Of a DNA stretch of 64,000 nt, positions 17,563-25,300 are shown piece after piece. The DNA comes from Pedobacter segetis (lineage in GTDB: Bacteria; Bacteroidota; Bacteroidia; Sphingobacteriales; Sphingobacteriaceae): positions 44,400 to 108,399 of the forward strand of contig NZ_JAEHFY010000016.1 in the NCBI RefSeq assembly GCF_016623585.1. Reading direction: 5' to 3'. Numbering within the stretch: position 1 is the stretch's first letter; each line of letters starts with the position of its first letter. The notes under the pieces are model-generated. The model was given only the letters and a program-made list of their open reading frames with translations. It did not search any database and was not told where the DNA came from. A program made the position numbers and the translations under genes.

Positions 17563-18620
17563 AACCAATAAAAAATGATAGCTATCAGGTATTTTTTGAT
17601 GATAGTTTAAATACTTTAACGGCAGCACTCGCCAAAAAAAGATATTCTAAAATTTTTATCTTGGTTGATGAGCAAACAAGCGAACATTGTTTACCTGTTT
17701 TACAAGAAAAGCTACCTGCTTTAACAGATTTTGATATCATTGAGGTGCCTAACGGCGAGGAAAATAAAAACATAGATTTCTGTATCGGTATTTGGAGAAT
17801 GCTGTTAGATTTCGGGGCAGACAGGAATGCTTTATTGATCAATTTAGGTGGGGGTGTTGTGACCGATATGGGAGGATTTGCCGCCTCTACATTTAAACGC
17901 GGCATCGATTTTTTAAACATACCCACTACCCTACTTTCACAGGTTGATGCTTCTGTTGGGGGCAAAACAGGTATTGATATGGATAACGTGAAAAACATCA
18001 TCGGTACTTTTTCACAGCCACAAGCGGTAATTATCTGTACAGATTTCTTAAAAACCTTATCTTTTAGAGAACTCACATCAGGCTTTGCCGAAGTTATAAA
18101 ACATGGTATCATCGCCGATGCAGCTTTTTTTGATGATTTAGTGCTTTTAAACGATGCTAAAGATATTACAGCAGAACAAATCTATCGTTCTGTAGAGATA
18201 AAGAATAGAGTTGTTTTAGCAGATCCCTTTGAAAAAAACATACGCAAGACCTTAAACTATGGCCATACCATAGGCCATGCCATAGAATCTTGGTCTTTGG
18301 TTAACGAGAAAAACCCCCTTTTACATGGCGAGGCGATCGCCATCGGAATGATCTGCGAAGCTTATCTCGCCAAAGAAATTAATGGATTATCTGAAGAAGG
18401 CCTAGAGAAAATAACTACTGCTTTTGTTAGGTTTTTTGGCAGGTACAAAATAAGGGAAGGCATAAACAATGCTTTAATAGACATCATGAAGCAAGATAAA
18501 AAGAACCTCGATGGTAAAATAAGTTTCTCATTACCTAACAAGATTGGCTCTTGTAGTTTTGATAGCTTTGTTGAAGAAGGGTTGATTTTAGAAAGTTTAA
18601 GATATTACCAGTCTGTTTAG
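17559..18620 (+). CDS. aroB: 3-dehydroquinate synthase
   Basis: The 353-residue protein converts DAHP to 3-dehydroquinate in the shikimate pathway (NAD- and metal-dependent). Visible family motifs are NGEENKN, GGGVVTDMGGFAAS, the lysine-bearing QVDASVGGKTGID, FAEVIKHG and the metal-site histidine segment LNYGHTIGHAIE. Length is normal for AroB. It is translationally coupled to the S4 protein. The other shikimate genes (aroA, aroC, DAHP synthase) follow about 2.4 kb downstream, separated by a sterol-desaturase-type gene and a toxin remnant. Confidence 0.95.
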   Translation: MKPIKNDSYQVFFDDSLNTLTAALAKKRYSKIFILVDEQTSEHCLPVLQEKLPALTDFDIIEVPNGEENKNIDFCIGIWRMLLDFGADRNALLINLGGGVVTDMGGFAASTFKRGIDFLNIPTTLLSQVDASVGGKTGIDMDNVKNIIGTFSQPQAVIICTDFLKTLSFRELTSGFAEVIKHGIIADAAFFDDLVLLNDAKDITAEQIYRSVEIKNRVVLADPFEKNIRKTLNYGHTIGHAIESWSLVNEKNPLLHGEAIAIGMICEAYLAKEINGLSEEGLEKITTAFVRFFGRYKIREGINNALIDIMKQDKKNLDGKISFSLPNKIGSCSFDSFVEEGLILESLRYYQSV

Positions 18621-18808
18621 ATTAGCGTTGACGAAAACTCACCTGCACTCATTATAGGCACCAGAGATTTTTTGAAATCTTTAGAATTTCTTGTAATGAT
18701 TATTTCACAGTTGGATTGTATTGCGCTAAAATATTGCAAAGCATCTTCAAAATCGTTAAAAGACGAGTATAAAATTATATATTTAAACGTATTATCCAAA
18801 TTTGTCAA
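18617..18808 (-). pseudogene. Decayed PIN-domain (VapC-like) toxin, C-terminal remnant
   Basis: The frame reads SSFNDFEDALQYFSAIQ...CEIIITRNSKDFKKSLVPIMSAGEF. This is the typical C-terminal half of Bacteroidetes PIN-domain toxins (DFEDALQ, then TRNxKDF, then PVMxPxEF). The N-terminal half with the first catalytic aspartate is missing: just upstream the frame meets a TGA, and no LDTD-type start is found. I infer a remnant of a lost toxin-antitoxin pair. Its stop overlaps the aroB end by 4 bases. Confidence 0.6.
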
Positions 18809-18902
18809 CCAAAATCAATATTCTAAAATAACCGATCGCACAAACATCTTAAATTAATAATTTAGCAACGTTAAATAAACATTTATTTAATCATACCCTA
18901 AA

Positions 18903-19793
18903 ATGCTGTTTGAAAATTCGAGGAGTTTATCTGTAGTTATTTTGTTCTCAATGGTCATCATTTTATCCATTGTAGAAATGTATTACAGCTACTCAAAAGA
19001 TTTAAAATTATATCAAAAAAAAGATACCCTTACCAATATTTATTTAATGGTTGCGGCTTTTTTAGTGAATTTGGCCACCCAAGGGGCTTCTTTGTTTGTT
19101 TTAGATTTTTTTTATCGATTCCGTTTTTTTGAGATAGAAAACATCGTTTTATATTATCTGCTATTATTTGTAGCCCAAGACTTTTTATACTGGGCGTTGC
19201 ATGCTTTAGGCCATTTTAGCAGGTTTTTTTGGGCAATTCACGTAACGCACCATTCATCAAATCATTTTAACATAACCACGGGTTTTAGATCAACTGTTTT
19301 TGAGCCTCTTTATAGGATGATTTTTTATATCCCGCTCCCGCTGATGGGTTTCCAAGTTGTAGATGTGCTTTTTATATATCTTTTAACCCAGATGTACGGT
19401 AACATCATCCATACACAAACGGTTATTAAATTCCCTAATTGGTTCGAGTACTTGTTTGTTACCCCTTCCCACCATCGTGTGCACCATGCTTCTAACATCA
19501 AATATCTAGATAAAAACATGGGCATGGTATTAATTATCTGGGATAGATGGTTTGGTACCTTTCAAAAAGAAATGCCAGAAGAAAAGGTGATCTTCGGGAT
19601 AACAAAACCGCCGGTAAACGATGGTTTGATAGAAACCATATTTCATGAGTTCAAAAACATAAAAGAAGATCTTGATAAATCACCAAGTTTGAACGATAAA
19701 CTAAAATATATTTTTTATGCCCCCGGCTGGAGCCACGATGGGAGTTCACAAACGGCAAGAGTAATGCAAAGAGAACTCAAAGATTCTATTTAA
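18903..19793 (+). CDS. Fatty acid hydroxylase / sterol desaturase superfamily membrane protein
   Basis: The 296-residue protein has about four membrane helices and the three histidine clusters that bind the di-iron centre: HALGH, HVTHHSSNHFN and HHRVHH. It belongs to the fatty-acid-hydroxylase/sterol-desaturase superfamily, which oxygenates lipid or carotenoid substrates in the membrane. The substrate is not evident; bacterial members include sphingolipid and carotenoid hydroxylases, and Sphingobacteriaceae do make sphingolipids. It is a single gene between the toxin remnant and the pheA attenuator. Confidence 0.85.
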   Translation: MLFENSRSLSVVILFSMVIILSIVEMYYSYSKDLKLYQKKDTLTNIYLMVAAFLVNLATQGASLFVLDFFYRFRFFEIENIVLYYLLLFVAQDFLYWALHALGHFSRFFWAIHVTHHSSNHFNITTGFRSTVFEPLYRMIFYIPLPLMGFQVVDVLFIYLLTQMYGNIIHTQTVIKFPNWFEYLFVTPSHHRVHHASNIKYLDKNMGMVLIIWDRWFGTFQKEMPEEKVIFGITKPPVNDGLIETIFHEFKNIKEDLDKSPSLNDKLKYIFYAPGWSHDGSSQTARVMQRELKDSI

Positions 19794-19904
19794 AATTGTT
19801 TTATTAGGTAGCGTTTATTAATGCACCCCGTTCTATCAAAGTAATGTATCATATCAACCACATTTAATTCTGTTAAAATATTTTAAAAAAAATTTAATTC
19901 TTAT

Positions 19905-19934
19905 TTTGTGATTTCGGATTATTGTGTAGATTTG
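19905..19934 (+). promoter_or_regulatory. Promoter of the pheA leader transcript
   Basis: TTTG at 19905-19908, 18 bases, then TAGATTTG at 19927-19934, an exact -7 match to TAnnTTTG with a spacer one base short of the usual 19-21. Predicted transcription begins about 14 bases before the leader-peptide ATG, placing the whole attenuator on the transcript. Confidence 0.55.
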
Positions 19935-19951
19935 GCACATCAATAAAAAAA

Positions 19952-20014
19952 ATGACAAAAAACACTACATATTACTATGCTTACTTTTATTTTAAAAATA
20001 AAAGCCGGGCATAA
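19952..20014 (+). CDS. Tyr/Phe-rich leader peptide of the pheA attenuator
   Basis: A 20-codon frame from ATG to TAA encodes MTKNTT-YYYAYFYF-KNKSRA. Seven of the eight residues 7-14 are Tyr (five) or Phe (two). Such runs of the amino acid being synthesised mark attenuator leader peptides, as in pheL and trpL of enterobacteria. The last codons (AGC CGG GCA) lie inside the first arm of the antiterminator, and the stop codon sits in its internal loop, so ribosome position directly decides folding. The peptide itself probably has no further function. Confidence 0.85.
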   Translation: MTKNTTYYYAYFYFKNKSRA

Positions 20015-20067
20015 TATGTTTAAATTATAAAAACATAAAACCCGGCCAAACAGCCGGGTTTTTTTTT
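20004..20067 (+). promoter_or_regulatory. Transcription attenuator (antiterminator/terminator pair) upstream of pheA
   Basis: Three segments compete. Segment 1 is GCCGGG (20004-20009), segment 2 is CCCGGC (20041-20046), segment 3 is GCCGGG (20053-20058). Segment 2+3 forms an intrinsic terminator: AAAACCCGGC (20037-20046) with GCCGGGTTTT (20053-20062), 6-base loop, nine T residues. Segment 1+2 forms the antiterminator, strengthened by an upper stem TATGTTT (20015-20021) with AAACATA (20031-20037). A ribosome stalled at the Tyr/Phe codons leaves segment 1 free (readthrough). A ribosome reaching the TAA covers it (termination). The pairings are seen; the mechanism is inferred from known attenuators. 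Confidence 0.85.
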
Positions 20068-20076
20068 AACAAAAAA

Positions 20077-20907
20077 ATGAACACTAAAAAGAGAGTTGCG
20101 ATTCAGGGTATTAAAGCTTCATTTCATGAAGAAGCTGCTTTCAAATTCTTCGGAGAAGATATTGAGACCATAGAATGTACTTCGTTCAAACATACTTTTC
20201 AGAAATTAGCAAATGGCGAAGCTGATTTTGTGGTAATGGCCATCGAAAATAGTATTGCCGGAAGTTTATTGCCAAATTACACTTTATTAAGGGAGTATAA
20301 TTTCCCGGTAATCGGTGAGGTTTACCTTCATATCCAATTACACTTAATGGCACTACCGGGTGTTGCTTTTGAAGATATTAAAACCGTAACCTCCCACCCT
20401 ATTGCCATACGCCAATGTGGAGATTTTTTAGATGATTTCCCAGAGTTAAAAGTGATTGAAAGTAGCGATACGGCAGCCTGTGCAAAGAAAATCAAAGAAG
20501 AGCAACTTACTGATACAGTAGCCATTGCAAACAGTTTAGCGGCAAAGCTTTATGGCTTAAACATATTAGAACGCAGAATAGAATCTAACAAAAAAAACTA
20601 TACCCGTTTTTTGATCTTAACAGATAAACAGATAGAAAATAAAAATGCAAATAAAGCATCGCTATGTTTCCAAGTGAGTAACGATGTTGGTTCTCTGGCA
20701 AATGTGCTGAATATTTTAGCCGATAATGATATCAACATGAGTAAGATACAATCGATGCCCGTTTTAGGAAAACGCAACGAATATAATTTTTATGTGGATA
20801 TAGAATGGGAAAACGCCAAAAATTATGATGATGCCATACGCAGGATTTTAAAACACACCGTAAATTTTAGCATTATGGGCGAGTATGAGAAGAATGATGG
20901 AGTTTAG
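20077..20907 (+). CDS. pheA: Prephenate dehydratase with ACT domain
   Basis: The 276-residue protein makes phenylpyruvate from prephenate, the Phe-specific branch step. The catalytic domain (about 1-185) shows GIKASFHEEAAFKFF, ENSIAGSL, and the conserved TRF motif (KKNYTRFLIL). The C-terminal ACT domain (about 195-270) reads NDVGSLANVLNILADNDINMSKIQS, the usual Phe-binding feedback site (GALA-like and ESRP-like regions modified). It lacks the chorismate mutase domain of the E. coli P-protein; that activity is in the fusion gene downstream. It is preceded by the Tyr/Phe attenuator, so expression should rise when charged Tyr or Phe tRNA is scarce. Confidence 0.93.
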   Translation: MNTKKRVAIQGIKASFHEEAAFKFFGEDIETIECTSFKHTFQKLANGEADFVVMAIENSIAGSLLPNYTLLREYNFPVIGEVYLHIQLHLMALPGVAFEDIKTVTSHPIAIRQCGDFLDDFPELKVIESSDTAACAKKIKEEQLTDTVAIANSLAAKLYGLNILERRIESNKKNYTRFLILTDKQIENKNANKASLCFQVSNDVGSLANVLNILADNDINMSKIQSMPVLGKRNEYNFYVDIEWENAKNYDDAIRRILKHTVNFSIMGEYEKNDGV

Positions 20908-20957
20908 GCGGTAGTCGGTAATCAGTAATCGGTAGTCGGTGGTCAGTAGTCAGTAGT
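20908..20957. repeat. Degenerate simple repeat (GGTAGTC/CAGTAGTC units)
   Basis: A run of 6-8 base units of the type GGTAGTC, GGTAATC, CAGTAGTC directly follows pheA. A related stretch (AGTCGGTATTCAGT) occurs at 27659-27690 behind the CrtA-like gene. These look like slippage-type intergenic repeats; no function is apparent. Confidence 0.6.
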
Positions 20958-21010
20958 CAAAAAATAAATTTTTAAAATAACGAATTTTCAAATTTTCAAA
21001 TAAAAAAAGC

Positions 21011-22117
21011 ATGAAACTTAACCTAAACATACAACCCTTAAGCAGTTGGTTAAACGTTACACACCAACCGCTTGTTATTTCTGGCCCTTGCAGCGCAGAA
21101 ACAGAAGAACAATTATTAGCAACCGCTCGTTTATTAAAAGCTACCGGAAAAGTTAGTGTTTTAAGAGCGGGCATTTGGAAACCAAGAACTCGCCCAGGAG
21201 AATTTGAGGGAATAGGGAGCATTGGTTTAGAATGGCTAAACAAAGCTAAGGCAGAAACCGGGTTACCAATTGCAGTTGAAGTTGCCAACGCAAAACACGT
21301 AAAAGAAGCTTTAGCGGCAGGTGTAGATATCCTTTGGATTGGCGCTAGATCTACGGTTAACCCTTTCACGGTGCAAGAAATTGCAGATGCTTTAGAGGGG
21401 CATGATGTTCCCGTGATGATCAAAAACCCGATCAATCCCGATCTTTCATTATGGGTTGGGGCATTAGAGCGTATAAACAGGGCCGGGATAACTAAAATTG
21501 CCGCCATACATAGGGGCTTTTCTTCTTTCGAGAAAACCGCATTCCGTAACCAGCCTATGTGGGATTTGGCCATCAGTTTAAAAACATTGATCCCAGATTT
21601 ACCGATCTTAAATGATCCTTCGCACATTTGTGGCTCAAGAGAATTATTGCCTTTTATTGCCCAAAAAGCATTGGATTTAGATATGCAAGGCTTAATGATA
21701 GAAGCACATATCGATCCTTCTGTTGCTTGGACAGATGCAGCACAACAAGTTACCCCAGCAGCTCTGAGCGAAATGATCGATGGCTTTGTTTTGAGAAAAG
21801 CTGAATCGAAAAATCCGGAGTTTACGGATAAACTAGCGGTAATGAGAGAAAAGATTGATCAGATTGATGATCAAATTTTTCAAAAGCTAGGCGAAAGGAT
21901 GAAAATTGTTGAACAAATCGGCGAATTCAAAAGAGATAATGATGTAACCATTCTTCAGGTTTCTAGGTGGGATGAAATCCTTCAAAAAAGAACAGCTTAC
22001 GGTTCTGTATTAAAACTAGAAAAAGATTTTACAGCAAAGATCCTAGAATTGATCCATAGCGAATCAATCCGTAAACAAACCGCAATTATGAATGCTACAA
22101 AAGCCGAACTAGGATAA
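21011..22117 (+). CDS. Bifunctional 3-deoxy-7-phosphoheptulonate synthase / chorismate mutase
   Basis: The 368-residue fusion has an N-terminal type I-beta DAHP synthase (KDOPS-like barrel, about 1-265) with SGPCSAE, RAGIWKPRTRPGEFEG, KNPINPD, HRGFSSF and DPSHICG. The C-terminal AroQ-type chorismate mutase is at about 275-365 (MREKIDQIDDQIFQKLGERMKIVEQIGEFK, three helices). It therefore provides both the entry step of the shikimate pathway and the branch step to prephenate. In such fusions the mutase domain usually also mediates feedback control. It lies downstream of pheA and overlaps aroA as TAATG. No tyrA or aminotransferase lies between pheA and this gene. Confidence 0.93.
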   Translation: MKLNLNIQPLSSWLNVTHQPLVISGPCSAETEEQLLATARLLKATGKVSVLRAGIWKPRTRPGEFEGIGSIGLEWLNKAKAETGLPIAVEVANAKHVKEALAAGVDILWIGARSTVNPFTVQEIADALEGHDVPVMIKNPINPDLSLWVGALERINRAGITKIAAIHRGFSSFEKTAFRNQPMWDLAISLKTLIPDLPILNDPSHICGSRELLPFIAQKALDLDMQGLMIEAHIDPSVAWTDAAQQVTPAALSEMIDGFVLRKAESKNPEFTDKLAVMREKIDQIDDQIFQKLGERMKIVEQIGEFKRDNDVTILQVSRWDEILQKRTAYGSVLKLEKDFTAKILELIHSESIRKQTAIMNATKAELG

Positions 22118-23355
22118 TGAATGCTTCAATAGTTATTCAAAAGTCGCAAATTAAGCCAGAAGAGACCATTAATTTAACAGGTTCTAAAAGTGAAAGCAAT
22201 AGGGCTTTGATCATATCGGCGTTAAGCAAAGGAAAGGTAAAGATCAAAAACCTTTCCTCTGCGGCAGATACCGTTACTTTGAATGGGATTTTAAATCACG
22301 AAAGTGAACATCCAACAACGGTAAACGTTGGCCCTGCAGGTACGGCAATGCGATTCTTGACCGCCTATTTTTCTTTAAAAGGAGAAAAAGTAGAAATAAC
22401 AGGTTCTGAAAGGATGAAACAGCGTCCTATTGGCACTTTGGTTGATGCGCTTCAAACCTTAGGCGCAGATATTTCTTATCAAGATCAAGAGGGCTACCCC
22501 CCAGTTTTAATAAACGGTGCCTTTAACCAAACTACTTCACATATTTTAATTCGTGGCGATATCAGCTCTCAGTTTTTAACAGCTTTATTATTGGTAGCCA
22601 GTTCTTTGCCACAAGGGGTAGATTTAGAGATAATGGACGAACTCACTTCTAAACCTTATGTAGAAATGACGCTATCTATGCTGCAGCAATGCGGCATCAA
22701 CCATACTTGGGATAGAGATAAAATAGCCATATTACCTCAAGAATTTAAAGCCACAACTTTAACCATAGAACCAGATTGGAGCGCCGCCTCTTACTGGTAT
22801 AGTGTAGTGGCACTTTCAGAAAATGCGAAGATCCATTTGCCAAACCTTAAAAAAAACAGTTTACAGGGCGATAGCGCCATTGTAGAAATAATGGCTTTAT
22901 TTGGTGTGGAGACAACTTTTGACGAAGATGGACTTACCATAGAAAAAGTTGGACATGAAATTAAACCACAGCTCTTAGACTTTAAGGAATGTCCGGATCT
23001 GGCGCAAACCGTTATTGTTTGTTCTGCACTGCTTTGTAAAGAATTTAGTTTTTCTGGCTTAGAAACCTTAAAAATTAAGGAGACCGATCGTATTTTTGCA
23101 TTGCAAACCGAATTGGCCAAAATTGGTGTTAAATTGATTGAAACACAGGCAGATGTTTATCAATTAAATTGCGAGGAATTAAACATCCCACAAGAAATAA
23201 AGATAGCCACTTATGAAGATCATAGAATGGCAATGGCATTTGCACCAATGGCAATGGTAATTGATAAGGTAGAGATAGAAGAAGCACAAGTAGTAGAAAA
23301 ATCTTATCCTCATTTTTGGGATGATTTTAAGAAGATAGGATTTTCTTTGAAGTAG
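22117..23355 (+). CDS. aroA: 3-phosphoshikimate 1-carboxyvinyltransferase (EPSP synthase)
   Basis: The 412-residue protein joins PEP to shikimate-3-phosphate. Family motifs seen: SKSESNRALIISAL near the N-terminus, GPAGTAMRFLTA (PEP loop; the common Asn is Pro here), RPIGTLVDAL, GDISSQFLTALL, KIKETDRI and YEDHRMAMAFAP. The 'GPAGTAMRFLT' loop has the alanine position usual for glyphosate-sensitive class I-like enzymes, but phenotype cannot be asserted. It is translationally coupled to the DAHP synthase/chorismate mutase gene. Confidence 0.95.
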   Translation: MNASIVIQKSQIKPEETINLTGSKSESNRALIISALSKGKVKIKNLSSAADTVTLNGILNHESEHPTTVNVGPAGTAMRFLTAYFSLKGEKVEITGSERMKQRPIGTLVDALQTLGADISYQDQEGYPPVLINGAFNQTTSHILIRGDISSQFLTALLLVASSLPQGVDLEIMDELTSKPYVEMTLSMLQQCGINHTWDRDKIAILPQEFKATTLTIEPDWSAASYWYSVVALSENAKIHLPNLKKNSLQGDSAIVEIMALFGVETTFDEDGLTIEKVGHEIKPQLLDFKECPDLAQTVIVCSALLCKEFSFSGLETLKIKETDRIFALQTELAKIGVKLIETQADVYQLNCEELNIPQEIKIATYEDHRMAMAFAPMAMVIDKVEIEEAQVVEKSYPHFWDDFKKIGFSLK

Positions 23356-23420
23356 CAAGATATGAGTATCAAGTAATAAGATTTATTGAGCAACAAAAAA
23401 CTAAAATGATAAATATCTGA

Positions 23421-23503
23421 TTTGGGCGTTCGAGCGGGCTATTCGCTCATACATCACAAGGCTTTAGCCACGGGCCGGTATCAGCTGCTATCCCTAACGC
23501 AAA
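23421..23503. repeat. Structured intergenic repeat of the GGGCGTT...AACGC type
   Basis: An 83-base GC-rich island in AT-rich surroundings. Its ends can pair (TTTGGGCGTT at 23421-23430 with AACGCAAA at 23496-23503, GG bulged). Inside are CGAGCGGGCTATTCGCTC and GGGCCGGTATCAGCTGCTATCC. It resembles the dispersed 'GGGCGTT...CGGGCTatc...GCTATCCCTAACGC' intergenic repeats common in Flavobacteria and Sphingobacteria genomes (from memory). No frame of coding character. Confidence 0.5.
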
Positions 23504-23520
23504 ACCTTTATAAAGCATAA

Positions 23521-23773
23521 CTTTGCAAATCAACTTAATACTAAAAATACTATAATAAACCATTGCAAATCATCTTGATACTTGATACTATCATCTTGAT
23601 ACTTGTACTATCATCTTGATACTTGATACTAGCATCTTGATACTAAAAGACTAAAACAAAACATTGCAAATCATCTTGATACTTGATACTAGCATCTTGA
23701 TACTAAAAGACTAAAACAAAACATTGCAAATCATCTTGATACTTGATACTATCATCTTGATACTAATTGATAC
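23521..23773. repeat. Tandem repeat array with 60-base unit before aroC
   Basis: The unit begins CATTGCAAATCATCTTGATA and ends GACTAAAACAAAA. Copies start at 23561 (expanded to 101 bases by extra internal copies), 23662 (60 bases) and 23722 (partial); a degenerate copy precedes at 23521. Within each unit the 10-17-base element CTTGATACTTGATACTA recurs. Copies 23662 and 23722 are almost identical. There are no distinct spacers, so this is not CRISPR. It ends 12 bases before the aroC ATG, so it would form most of the aroC leader. Confidence 0.8.
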
Positions 23774-23785
23774 AAAAAAAATAAA

Positions 23786-24877
23786 ATGGCAGGAAATTCC
23801 TTCGGGCAAATATTTAAGATAACTACTTTTGGCGAGTCTCATGGCGCAGCAATTGGGGTAATTATTGATGGCTGCCCCTCAAATATAGAAATTGACTTGG
23901 ATTTTATCCAAAACGAATTGGATAAGCGCAAACCCGGGCAATCTAAAATAACCACGCAGCGCAAAGAATCAGACACTTGCCAGATACTATCTGGTATTTT
24001 TGAAGGCAAAACCACTGGGACACCAATCGCTATCATCATCCCAAATGAAGATCAAAAATCTAAAGATTACGATCATAATAAAGATACCTTCCGCCCTTCC
24101 CATGCAGATTATACCTATCAAACCAAATATGGTATAAGAGATCATCGAGGCGGTGGCCGATCTTCTGCTCGTGAAACGGCCGCTAGGGTTGCGGCCGGCG
24201 CAATTGCAAAATTATTTTTAAAACAAAAAGGGATAGATGTTTTGGCTCATGTTAGTAGCGTTGGGACCTTGGACTCTCCAGCAATTGAGATTACCTCGGC
24301 AGATGAGTTTTTAGCGCAAAGAGAAAACAATATTGTGCGTTGCGCAGATGCAAAAACTGCTGAAGAAATGATTGAGCTTATTGACGGAATTAGAAAAGAT
24401 GGCGATACCATTGGTGGTAAAATTACCTGCTACATAAAAAATTGCCCCGTTGGCCTAGGAGAACCTGTTTTTGATAAGCTCCATGCCGATTTAGGTAAAG
24501 CCATGTTAAGCATTAATGCGGTGCATGGTTTTGATTATGGTTCTGGCTTTGATGGATCTACAATGCGTGGCTCACAACATAACGACGTTTTTCAATCGAG
24601 CGGAAGCGGAAAAATATCTACCAAAACAAATTTTTCTGGTGGTGTACAAGGTGGTATTTCTAACGGGATGGATATTAATATGCGGATAGCATTTAAGCCC
24701 GTGGCAACTATCATGAGCAATCAAGAAACGGTAAATAAAGCTGGGGAAGCTGCGGAGATAAAAGGCAAAGGCCGTCATGATCCTTGTGTAGTTCCAAGAG
24801 CGGTGGCTATTGTAGAGGCCATGGCGGCATTGGTTATCATCGATCACTATTTAAGAAATCAACTCTACCAAGCTTAA
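23786..24877 (+). CDS. aroC: Chorismate synthase
   Basis: The 363-residue protein catalyses the last common step, EPSP to chorismate, using reduced FMN. Signatures: [16 protein letters not shown] at the N-terminus, [53 protein letters not shown] and [13 protein letters not shown], and a C-terminal [19 protein letters not shown]. Start ATG at MAGNSFGQ is standard. It is separated from aroA by 430 bases of repeats, so it may be transcribed separately. Confidence 0.96.
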   Translation: MAGNSFGQIFKITTFGESHGAAIGVIIDGCPSNIEIDLDFIQNELDKRKPGQSKITTQRKESDTCQILSGIFEGKTTGTPIAIIIPNEDQKSKDYDHNKDTFRPSHADYTYQTKYGIRDHRGGGRSSARETAARVAAGAIAKLFLKQKGIDVLAHVSSVGTLDSPAIEITSADEFLAQRENNIVRCADAKTAEEMIELIDGIRKDGDTIGGKITCYIKNCPVGLGEPVFDKLHADLGKAMLSINAVHGFDYGSGFDGSTMRGSQHNDVFQSSGSGKISTKTNFSGGVQGGISNGMDINMRIAFKPVATIMSNQETVNKAGEAAEIKGKGRHDPCVVPRAVAIVEAMAALVIIDHYLRNQLYQA

Positions 24878-25261
24878 TTGCCAAATTTTGTATTGAATTT
24901 TGTAGGATATTTTGAAGGAGTTAAGATCTATGAATCTAAATTTATAGATCACGGTCATGGTATCACTTTACCAAATTTCGGGATATTTTTATCTCCCGAA
25001 ACTTTTTCGAAACAAAAAGATTTATGGTTGGTAAAACATGAATTTGGACATATTTTACAACATCGAGAATTGGGATTTATTAAATTTTATCTAAAAATTG
25101 GGTTGCCAAGTTTGTGGAGCGCAATAAAACAAAACCTTTTAGAAAATTATTACCATCAAAACCATGCAGTAGAAAGGGAGGCAAATGATAAGTCTTTTCA
25201 ATATTTTGATAAACCTTCTGATTGGCCAATAGCAAGATTTCCAATTAATATGTCGAAATAG
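24878..25261 (+). CDS. Small HExxH metallopeptidase-like protein
   Basis: The 127-residue protein contains HEFGHILQHRELGF, an HExxH zinc-site motif on a helix, with a later YHQNHAVEREAND region whose glutamate or histidine could be the third ligand (compare DUF4157-like and ImmA/IrrE-type mini-proteases). No signal peptide or membrane helix. The frame directly follows the aroC TAA; no in-frame ATG exists before the motif, so translation probably starts at TTG right after the stop (TAATTG), coupled to aroC. Function unknown. Confidence 0.6.
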   Translation: MPNFVLNFVGYFEGVKIYESKFIDHGHGITLPNFGIFLSPETFSKQKDLWLVKHEFGHILQHRELGFIKFYLKIGLPSLWSAIKQNLLENYYHQNHAVEREANDKSFQYFDKPSDWPIARFPINMSK

Positions 25262-25265
25262 TTAC

Positions 25266-25297
25266 ATTGCTTTTAAATAAGAAAAAGCCTATATTTG
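25266..25297 (+). promoter_or_regulatory. Promoter of the toxin-antitoxin pair, apparently leaderless
   Basis: ATTG at 25266-25269 (TTTG with one mismatch), 20 bases, then TATATTTG at 25290-25297, an exact -7 box. The antitoxin ATG lies only 4 bases after the box, where +1 would be expected, so the mRNA may start at the ATG itself. Confidence 0.5.
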
Positions 25298-25300
25298 AGT

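Noticed and set aside
23521..23773. CRISPR array
   Set aside because: The repeats are contiguous 60-base tandem units with internal sub-repeats. There are no unique spacers and no cas genes.
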